DNA of 64,000 nt, from NCBI RefSeq assembly GCF_900111745.1, contig NZ_FOIJ01000006.1, positions 310,001 through 374,000 on the forward strand, written 5' to 3'. Below the pieces are notes generated by a model. That model was not told the DNA's origin and searched no databases. It worked only from the letters and a program-made list of their open reading frames with translations. Shown here piece by piece: positions 52,260 to 59,289 of the stretch. This stretch comes from Stigmatella erecta (GTDB lineage: Bacteria > Myxococcota > Myxococcia > Myxococcales > Myxococcaceae). How positions within the stretch are numbered: the first letter of the stretch is position 1; each line of letters begins with the position of its first letter. The translations under genes and the position numbers were made by a program.

Positions 52260-52949
52260 CTACAGCTCGAAGTTGAAGCCCGCCTTCTCCAGTTGCTTGT
52301 ACTTGCGGTGGTCGAACCGGTAGAGGCGCGCGGCGCGGTGGGAGACGTCCTGCTCCACCTCGTCCAGCTCCTCCAGGAGGTCCATCGCGAGGATCTTCTT
52401 GCGGAAGTTGCGCTTGTCGAGCTGCCGCTCCAGGACGGTCTCGTACAGGCGCTGGAGCTGGGTGAGGGTGAACTTGGGCGGCAGCAGCTCGAAGCCGATG
52501 GGCTGGTAGCGGACCTTGCCCTTGAGCCGTTGCAGCGCGGTGGTGAGAACGTCGGCGTGATCAAACGCCAGCTTGGGAGTGTCCCAGACCGAGAACCAGG
52601 CGGCCTCGCGCGCATCCGAGGAGGCCCGGGGGCGGTAATCGCTCAGCTTCACCAGGACGAAATAGGCCACGGTGATGACCCGGCCCCGGGGATCCCGGCC
52701 CGGCGCGCCAAAGGTGTAGAGCTGCTCCAGGTGGCTGGGCCGGATACCCGCCTCCTCTTCCAGCTCCCGGCGAGCGGCCTCCTCCAGCGACTCCTCCATC
52801 TGCACGAACCCTCCCGGCAGCGCCCACTTACCGGCAAACGGCTCCGCGCCTCGCTGAATGAGGAGCACCTTCAGATCCCCCTCGTCCAGGCCGAACACCA
52901 CGCAGTCCACCGTCACGGCGGGCCGGGGGTACTCGTAGGTGTAGCTCAC
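52260..52949 (-). CDS. nrtR: NrtR-type Nudix transcriptional regulator of NAD metabolism
   Basis: A 229-residue protein with an N-terminal Nudix domain and a C-terminal winged helix. The Nudix box is complete (G47-I69: [10 protein letters not shown] followed by [12 protein letters not shown]). The linker and wHTH region [21 protein letters not shown] and [16 protein letters not shown] is the signature of NrtR, a repressor of NAD genes that senses ADP-ribose. The intact box means it may also hydrolyse its effector. The start chosen is a GTG at 52949, seven bases after AAGGAG. A palindrome that fits an NrtR operator lies just upstream and again before the nicotinamidase gene, so autoregulation is likely. 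Confidence 0.88.
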   Translation of the reverse strand: MSYTYEYPRPAVTVDCVVFGLDEGDLKVLLIQRGAEPFAGKWALPGGFVQMEESLEEAARRELEEEAGIRPSHLEQLYTFGAPGRDPRGRVITVAYFVLVKLSDYRPRASSDAREAAWFSVWDTPKLAFDHADVLTTALQRLKGKVRYQPIGFELLPPKFTLTQLQRLYETVLERQLDKRNFRKKILAMDLLEELDEVEQDVSHRAARLYRFDHRKYKQLEKAGFNFEL

Positions 52950-52972
52950 GTCCACGCTCCTTCGTATCGATT

Positions 52973-53008
52973 CAACACCAAGATAGTGTCCAATCAACAC
53001 GAAGTCAA
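52973..53008 (-). promoter_or_regulatory. Promoter with embedded NrtR-type operator (nrtR/PP2C/kinase unit)
   Basis: On the minus strand: -35 TTGACT (53008-53003), 17 bases, -10 TATCTT (52985-52980). The spacer holds GTGTTGATTGGACAC (53000-52986), the same palindrome as at 49473-49487 with one mismatch between the arms. Transcription would start near 52973, about 24 bases before the nrtR start. The near-identity to the second site in an otherwise unrelated context argues for a shared repressor. Confidence 0.8.
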
Positions 53009-53020
53009 CGCATCAGGCCC

Positions 53021-54025
53021 TCACCGGCGCATGAGGCTCGAAAGCTGGTGCCAGTCGATGAGCTGAACGCTCTCCCCGGACAGCTCGAACTCGACCGAGC
53101 GGCGAAGGCCAATGACATCCCCGGCGATCTGAAAGGGGACGTCGCGGTCGAACTCCATGCGCACCCGCTGAACGAAGAAGTCATGCATGCGGGGCATGGG
53201 GTGAGCCCCGCGCCACAGCTTGAACATGTTGCGCGTGGCCTCGAGGACGGTGCCCGAATAGACGCGGACGGAGAGGCGGTGTGGCACGGCCTGGGCAAAG
53301 GGGAAGGCCTTGAAGCCGAAGCCCCACTCGGGGGTGGTGGCCGCGCCCGCCACCCCGGCGGGCCCCCGGTACAGCAGGGCCCCCGTCTCGCCGCCGGGAA
53401 GCGGCCGGATGGCGCCCTGCGCGTCCACGGTGAGCGCGGGCTCTCCGAGGTTGTAGAGGGAGACCTGGGGATTGCCGTCCCCGAAGACGTGACGGGGAAT
53501 GGTGCGGGAGAACAGGGCGCCCAGGTAGCCCCTCAAGCCGGCCTGGGTGCCGCGCAGGGGCCCCGAGGAGGCCAGCTGGCTCTTGAAGTCCTGAACCAGC
53601 TCGGCATCCCACCCGGTCCCAGCGAAGGGGGCCAGGAGGCCTTCCACGCGCACGAGGGCGAAGGGCCGCAAGGGCGGCAGACGCTCGCCGTAGGCCGCGA
53701 GCTGCCGGAGGGCCTTGGCGGGGCGGGGGGCCCCGGTGACATGGGCCCAGGCATTGCCGGTGCCCAGGGGGAGCACGCCCAGGGCGGGCAGCGCCAGCCC
53801 CTGCGCACGGAACTCGTTGACGAGGCCGGTGATGGTGCCGTCGCCGCCGCCTGCGAGCAGGAGGGAGGGGGGATTGGGCCGCAGCTGCTGATCAATCCAG
53901 GCGCGAGCCTCTTCGACCGAGTGGGTGAGGGCCACGCGAGCCCGGGGAAGAAATCGCCGGACGAGGCCTCCGACGACTTCGGAGCCCCGGCGGGAGCGCA
54001 GGTTGACGAGAACGGCGACATTCAT
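53021..54025 (-). CDS. Diacylglycerol/lipid kinase family protein
   Basis: A 334-residue member of the DAGK/YegS/sphingosine kinase family. The nucleotide-binding motif LLAGGGDGTITGLVNEF is at about residues 56-72, followed by LGVLPLGTGNAWAH and the second-domain segment ALVRVEGLLAPFAGTGWDAELVQDF. It phosphorylates a lipid headgroup hydroxyl; the exact lipid is unknown. It lies directly upstream of the nrtR operon on the same strand, but the NrtR-type promoter sits between, so it is probably a separate unit. Confidence 0.88.
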   Translation of the reverse strand: MNVAVLVNLRSRRGSEVVGGLVRRFLPRARVALTHSVEEARAWIDQQLRPNPPSLLLAGGGDGTITGLVNEFRAQGLALPALGVLPLGTGNAWAHVTGAPRPAKALRQLAAYGERLPPLRPFALVRVEGLLAPFAGTGWDAELVQDFKSQLASSGPLRGTQAGLRGYLGALFSRTIPRHVFGDGNPQVSLYNLGEPALTVDAQGAIRPLPGGETGALLYRGPAGVAGAATTPEWGFGFKAFPFAQAVPHRLSVRVYSGTVLEATRNMFKLWRGAHPMPRMHDFFVQRVRMEFDRDVPFQIAGDVIGLRRSVEFELSGESVQLIDWHQLSSLMRR

Positions 54026-54275
54026 GTGGGGGCGGAGTCTCCACCTGCCGTGTCATGGCTCTGTCAGCGAGCGGAGTCCACATTCGAGACGGTGCCGTCC
54101 AAGATTTGGACCCCTCGCCAAAAGAACCATTCAAGGCGATAAGCCCCCATCCCTGGGAAGGAAGGGGGGGTTCTCGGCCCAGGAAGTATCCTGAGAGAGA
54201 ACCCAAGGAACGATGGGGCTTTCCGGGGGACCGGCCGAGACCGGCGGAACGTTCCATGCACTGCAGAGAGTCTCG

Positions 54276-56090
54276 ATGAATTCTACGAAGCGCCTGTTCT
54301 TCCTGTCCGCGGTCTTCCTTGCCTCTTGCATCCAGCTCCCAGGGATCGAGCGCCCACCGGGCCTGACGTTAACCCTGACGGAACCAGCGGACACCACATA
54401 CACCAACGGGGCGGTCCGCATTCAGCTTCACGTTCAAGGGGCGATCCCCGAGCACGTGGAGTTGCTGCTGGATGACCAGCCACTCACCAAGCTCGAAGCC
54501 CCCTACCAGTTTGAATGGGATACGCGGAGTACCCCCGAGGGCTCGCACCAGCTCCGCGCACGTGCGCATCTAGACGGCCAAGAACTCCGCAGTGAAGCCC
54601 GTGAAGTCGTCGTGGACCGCACACCGCCCCGGATCGCCGAGCAAAAACCCACTCCGGGTGCTCAGGACGTATGGGTTCGAGACCCGATTGAAGCCATTTT
54701 CTCCGAGCCCGTGAAAGCCAACACCCTGACGCAGGACTCCGTGAAGTTGGAAGTGGGCGCAGCAGAAGTAGCCACGACGCTCTCCTTGTCCTCGGATGGC
54801 AAAAGACTGACCCTCACGCCGGTCACGCGCCCGACGGTACCCAACAGCCTTCAACTGCTTCTCTCAGGAGCAATCACTGACTTGGCGGGCAACCCGCTGG
54901 CTTCGCCCATGGGAGCTTGGACCTGGAATTTGCCGCTCTCGTTTTCGGCCGGAACGCTCAGCATCCCGGGAGAGACCTTCCCCTATGCTCCTCACCTGCT
55001 AATTGACAACGAGAACAATCCATTTGTGTCATGGGTCGAAAGAACCCAGGCCCCACGCGACCCATTCACCATCCACACCTACCACTTAGCAGCCAGTGAA
55101 TGGACTTCCACAGGCCACACTCTGACAGCACACATCACCTTCGAAAACCTTACTTGGCATCCGCACACCGCTCACCTTGACTCCTCAAACAATCCGCTTA
55201 TCGTCTGGCCTCAAATAGACGAATCTTCATCAATCGGCGCCCACCACCTAACCATCAAACACTGGAACAATCCCAACTGGAAGGAGCTTGCCAACACCTC
55301 ACCCACCAATCCAACTATTTTTGACATTGAAGACAACTCAGGCTTCGCCATCCGCCTTGACGACAAGGACGTCCCGACTCTCGTCTGGACCTCCGCAAAC
55401 TCTAACCTCCGCGTCTGGCGAAGAACCAACAACACATGGCTCGAACTCGCCGCCGCACTCAACACAAAACCAATCATCCGGCCTGACCACATCCAACTTC
55501 ATCTGGACAGCACAGGCAAACCCTACGTCGCATGGACAGAGGGAGACATCCTCGTGCGCCGCTGGAACGGCAGCGCCTGGGAGGAACAAGGAAATCCCAT
55601 AGGTAATTTTCCCGGGGATACGACCGCTCAGCCCGAAAGCATGCTTCTGGATGAAGTAAACAGACCCATCCTCGCATGGACGGAGACAGACATTGCCGTC
55701 CCATCAACTCAACTCATGGTCTCACGCCTCGAAGGCTCAGCATGGCAAGCCCTTGGAACTCCACTCGACATAAGCACCGGCTACGATGCATTCATCTCCT
55801 CTGTCAGCCTGCAGAAGGACAACGCAGGCAATCTCTTAATTGCCTGGATGAGTGCAAGCCCTCCTCCACACCAATTCGTCTATCAAATCAATCTCCGGCG
55901 CTGGAACGGAAACGATTGGGTTGAACTTGGAGCATCCATTCCTGTCGCAGCCTATCGGTACAATCCCTATGAGCCGCGAACGATGTCCTTCGCCATTGAT
56001 CGCGCGGGGAGACCCTATTTGGCCTGGCCGGGAATGCTTCTTGGCGCACCTGGAGAACCCGGTGTCCAAATCCACCGGTACAATTACTAA
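54276..56090 (+). CDS. Lipoprotein with Ig-like domains and beta-repeat region
   Basis: A 604-residue lipoprotein (signal ending in FLASC). Residues about 30-110 form a Big/Ig-like domain; about 115-220 are an SbsA-type Ig domain (TPPRIAEQKPTPGAQDVWVRD, then EPVKANTLTQDSV, ending in TDLAGNPLA). The rest is a string of beta repeats of the type NNPFVSWVERT, KDVPTLVWTSAN, GKPYVAWTEGD, NRPILAWTETD and GRPYLAWPGM, likely a beta-propeller. From about 55000 to 56090 the DNA is distinctly AT-rich compared with the surroundings and codon use is relaxed, which suggests recent acquisition. The start is ATG at 54276. Role unknown, probably surface exposed. Confidence 0.75.
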   Translation: MNSTKRLFFLSAVFLASCIQLPGIERPPGLTLTLTEPADTTYTNGAVRIQLHVQGAIPEHVELLLDDQPLTKLEAPYQFEWDTRSTPEGSHQLRARAHLDGQELRSEAREVVVDRTPPRIAEQKPTPGAQDVWVRDPIEAIFSEPVKANTLTQDSVKLEVGAAEVATTLSLSSDGKRLTLTPVTRPTVPNSLQLLLSGAITDLAGNPLASPMGAWTWNLPLSFSAGTLSIPGETFPYAPHLLIDNENNPFVSWVERTQAPRDPFTIHTYHLAASEWTSTGHTLTAHITFENLTWHPHTAHLDSSNNPLIVWPQIDESSSIGAHHLTIKHWNNPNWKELANTSPTNPTIFDIEDNSGFAIRLDDKDVPTLVWTSANSNLRVWRRTNNTWLELAAALNTKPIIRPDHIQLHLDSTGKPYVAWTEGDILVRRWNGSAWEEQGNPIGNFPGDTTAQPESMLLDEVNRPILAWTETDIAVPSTQLMVSRLEGSAWQALGTPLDISTGYDAFISSVSLQKDNAGNLLIAWMSASPPPHQFVYQINLRRWNGNDWVELGASIPVAAYRYNPYEPRTMSFAIDRAGRPYLAWPGMLLGAPGEPGVQIHRYNY

Positions 56091-56147
56091 CCGCCCCCCA
56101 TCTCACCCAAGCTCGGATGACATGAACCTGCCGGCCAGTGGCTTGAC

Positions 56148-57692
56148 ATGAAGACTCGACAGTTCCTATTCATTTTCGCATGTATTTTCTCCTACGCTGC
56201 GCAAGCAGCCTCCCACCGGATGGTGGTGGCAGCAGGAGAATGTCAGGATGCTGAGTTGAGCAACCAGGCCAAAGCGGTTCATGGGGCCCTGTTCAACCGG
56301 CAAGGCCAAGAAGTCCTCAGCCTTGCCGAGTTCAGTGAACGCCTCTTTCCGCCTCCCACCCAGAACGCCGAGGACATCCAGCGCCAGCTCGATGCCGCGC
56401 AGAATCAGTTCTACGAGGCACGCCACTCCCGGGCAGAACAGCTCCTCGACAGCGCGCTCCAGGAGATTTCCCGCCTCCCCGTGGGGGCCTCTCGCTGGCA
56501 GATCTATACCCAGGCCCAGTTCCTCCATGCCCTCAACTACCGGGCCGCAGGCAAGCTCCGGGAGAGCGATGCCGCCTTTCGGAGCGTCCTGCGTCTGGAG
56601 CCTCAGCACACGCTCGATGCGAGCCTCTACGCCCCCTCCATCCGGCAGGCCTTCGAGAAAGTGAAGGGAGAACTCGCTCGCACCAAGAAGATGAAGCTGG
56701 CCGTGAAATCCACCCTGCCCGCCTCCGATGTGTACCTCGATGGACTCAAGGCTGGACAGACGCCACTCACCCTGGAGCTCCTGCCCGGCGTCTATGAACT
56801 CACCATCGTGAAGGATTCCGCCGTGAGCTTCCCCCGCCGGCTCCACATCCAGTCTCCAGAGACACCCATTTTCGTGGACCTCGCCTATGAGGGCTCTGTC
56901 TCCGACAGACCCTTCCCCTGCCTTGCCTCCACCGGCCAGTCCGATGAACACACGCTCAGTCACGCGGTCCGGCTCGGCGGCACGCTCGGCGTGGAAGAGG
57001 TCATCGTCGTGCGGCTGGAGCGCTCCAGCAACCGGGGGCCCAAGTGGCTGGCGGCCACCGTGCTCCATGTCGAAGGGGGTCAAAAGCTCCGGGAGGGCGG
57101 TCTCAAGGTCCAGGGACTGGAAGCCTCTCCCGAGTCGCTCTCCGCCCTCGTCGACTTCGTGACCACGGGCAAGGCGCCCCCACCGCTGGTCGTGCCGAGC
57201 CCTCAAGGCACGGCTCCCTGGACCCGCCTGCCCGCCACGGATGCGCCGCTCTCGAACGCGTCCCGGGGGGACTTCGATGTCTCGGCCCCCAACCGGTTCT
57301 CGGAGGACGGCCTCCTCTCGGAGTCCGCGCAGCGGTCCCGCCCGCCTGCCCTGCGCAAGGCGTCCTATGCAGTGCTCGGTGGGGGCGCGGCCGCCCTCGC
57401 GGCCGCAGGCATCCTCCGGCTCATGGCCCAGAAGGATCTCGACACCCTTCAGAAGCGCCTCAATGCCCGGGGCCGGATCGACGCCAGCGACACCGAGTCC
57501 CTGGCACTGCGGAACTCGCTCTCCTCCAAGAACACCCTTCTCACAGGACTTCTCATCGGCTCGGGGGCTGCCCTCACCACGGGCGCCGTCCTCTTTCTCG
57601 TCTCCCCCCCACGCCCCGCTCCCCCTCCGGTTAGCCTGGACGTCTCGGTAGCTCCGGAGGGAGCCTCGGCGAACCTTCTGGGCAGGTTCTGA
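56148..57692 (+). CDS. PEGA-domain protein with TPR-like helices
   Basis: A 514-residue exported protein with a signal peptide (FLFIFACIFSYAAQA). Residues about 70-180 are helical and TPR-like (AQFLHALNYRAAGKLRESDAAFRSVL). A PEGA domain follows at about 185-245 (STLPASDVYLDGLKAGQTPLTLELLPGVYELTIV), a motif common in surface proteins of deltaproteobacteria. Near the end two hydrophobic helices (about 408-425 and 462-484) look like membrane anchors. It lies 57 bases downstream of the Ig lipoprotein on the same strand and probably works with it. The function is unknown. Confidence 0.75.
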   Translation: MKTRQFLFIFACIFSYAAQAASHRMVVAAGECQDAELSNQAKAVHGALFNRQGQEVLSLAEFSERLFPPPTQNAEDIQRQLDAAQNQFYEARHSRAEQLLDSALQEISRLPVGASRWQIYTQAQFLHALNYRAAGKLRESDAAFRSVLRLEPQHTLDASLYAPSIRQAFEKVKGELARTKKMKLAVKSTLPASDVYLDGLKAGQTPLTLELLPGVYELTIVKDSAVSFPRRLHIQSPETPIFVDLAYEGSVSDRPFPCLASTGQSDEHTLSHAVRLGGTLGVEEVIVVRLERSSNRGPKWLAATVLHVEGGQKLREGGLKVQGLEASPESLSALVDFVTTGKAPPPLVVPSPQGTAPWTRLPATDAPLSNASRGDFDVSAPNRFSEDGLLSESAQRSRPPALRKASYAVLGGGAAALAAAGILRLMAQKDLDTLQKRLNARGRIDASDTESLALRNSLSSKNTLLTGLLIGSGAALTTGAVLFLVSPPRPAPPPVSLDVSVAPEGASANLLGRF

Positions 57693-57758
57693 GCGCGAAA
57701 TGCCCAGGGCACGCCGGTTCATCGCGCACCGGCGCCTCCACGCATAGAGTGCGCCCCC

Positions 57759-59171
57759 ATGCGCGTCCTGCTTGCCCTGCTGCTGGCCACCAGTGCTTCC
57801 GCGGCCCCCCGCACCTTCCGTGTCGATTACTTCCACACCGGCAACGCGTCCGAGGAGCGCTTCAGCCTCGACCGGCTCGTCGTCGAGCCACTGGCCTGGC
57901 CCGGCAACCCCGCCCGCCCCGTCGATGAGACGAACCTCGGCAAGTACCTCTTCGAGGTGAGGGATTCAGCCACCAACCGGGTCCTCTACTCGCGCGGCTT
58001 CGCTTCCATCTATGGCGAATGGGAGACGACCGCCGAGGCCAAGGACGTCCACCGCACCTTTCACGAGTCCCTCCGCTTCCCCGCCCCCAGCCAGCCCGCC
58101 CAGGTGCTCCTGAAGAAGCGCGATGCCCGCAATGCCTTCCGGGAGGTCTGGTCGCTCCCCGTCGACCCGCAGGACATGTTCGTCGACCCGTCTTCCCCTG
58201 CCTCCCCTGGCGCCCTTCTGCCGCTGCTCGAGAACGGCCCTCCTTCGGAGAAGGTGGACCTGCTCATCCTCGGCGATGGGTACACCGCGCAGGAGCGCGC
58301 CAAGTTCGAGAAGGACGCGCGGCGCATGGTGGACATCCTCTTCACCTTCTCGCCCTTCAAGGAGCGCAAGGCCGGCTTCAACGTCTGGGGGCTCGTGCCC
58401 CCCGCCGCCCAGTCCGGCATCTCCCGCCCCTCCACTGGCCTCCACCGCCGCTCCCCCGTGGGCGCCACCTATGACGCCTTTGGCAGCGAGCGCTACATCC
58501 TCACCTTCGACAACAAGGCCTTCCGCGAGGCCGCGGCCTTCGCGCCCTATGACTTCGTGGAGATCCTCACCAACAGCAATACCTACGGTGGCGGTGGCAT
58601 CTTCGGGCTCTACGGCACCGTGTCCGCCGACAGCCTCTGGTCCCCCTACATCTTCGTGCACGAGTTCGGCCACCACTTCGCGGGGCTCGCCGACGAGTAC
58701 TACACCTCCGACTCCGCCTACTTGCCCGCAGAGGACCGCCCCGAGCCCTGGGAGAAGAACGTCACCGCGCTCAAGGATCCCGCGCAGCTCAAGTGGAAGG
58801 CGCTCCTGTCCCCCAGCACGCCCGTGCCCACGCCCTGGGACAAGCCCGCGTACGAGGCCCACGCCCAGCAGGTTCAGCAGCGCCGCAAGAAGATCCGCTC
58901 CGACAAGCGCCCCGAGTCCGAGATGGATGCGCTCTTCACCGCCCAGCGGGACTGGGAGGAGAAGTTCCTCGGCGCCCAGAAGCAGGCACGCAAGGTGGGC
59001 GCCTTCGAGGGCGCCATGTATGAGGCGCGCGGTTATTACCGGCCTCAGGTGGACTGCGTCATGTTCACCCGGGACCGCGTTCCCTTCTGCGCCGTGTGTC
59101 AGCACGCCCTCACCGAAGTCATCGGCTTGTATTCAGAAAAACCTGCCAAGTCCGAAGTCCCAGCTCAATGA
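57759..59171 (+). CDS. M64-family (IgA-peptidase type) metallopeptidase
   Basis: A 470-residue exported zinc peptidase with signal peptide MRVLLALLLATSASA. The M64 motif is FVHEFGHHFAGLADEYY with H301, E302, H305 and the conserved ADEY. The N-terminal region (FHTGNASEERFSLDRLVVEPL) is the M64 N-terminal domain, and LLILGDGYTAQERAKFEKDARRMVD precedes the catalytic core. It is the third of three secreted-protein genes on this strand. It may digest host, prey or surface proteins. The stop at 59171 lies in an inverted repeat. Confidence 0.93.
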   Translation: MRVLLALLLATSASAAPRTFRVDYFHTGNASEERFSLDRLVVEPLAWPGNPARPVDETNLGKYLFEVRDSATNRVLYSRGFASIYGEWETTAEAKDVHRTFHESLRFPAPSQPAQVLLKKRDARNAFREVWSLPVDPQDMFVDPSSPASPGALLPLLENGPPSEKVDLLILGDGYTAQERAKFEKDARRMVDILFTFSPFKERKAGFNVWGLVPPAAQSGISRPSTGLHRRSPVGATYDAFGSERYILTFDNKAFREAAAFAPYDFVEILTNSNTYGGGGIFGLYGTVSADSLWSPYIFVHEFGHHFAGLADEYYTSDSAYLPAEDRPEPWEKNVTALKDPAQLKWKALLSPSTPVPTPWDKPAYEAHAQQVQQRRKKIRSDKRPESEMDALFTAQRDWEEKFLGAQKQARKVGAFEGAMYEARGYYRPQVDCVMFTRDRVPFCAVCQHALTEVIGLYSEKPAKSEVPAQ

Positions 59172-59190
59172 AAACAGACCTGGCAGGTTT
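59139..59190. repeat. 10-bp inverted repeat spanning the M64 stop
   Basis: AAACCTGCCA (59139-59148) and TGGCAGGTTT (59181-59190) form perfect arms around a 32-base loop that contains the M64 gene stop codon. It may be a transcript 3'-end structure; no T tract follows. Confidence 0.5.
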
Positions 59191-59289
59191 CACCGTGTGA
59201 CAATCCAGTGATCCACTGTCCGCGATTGGACGGCCCTTCCAGAGACGGTGTAAGGGTGCAGGGACCCGCAACCTCCTGGAGGGAAGTTC

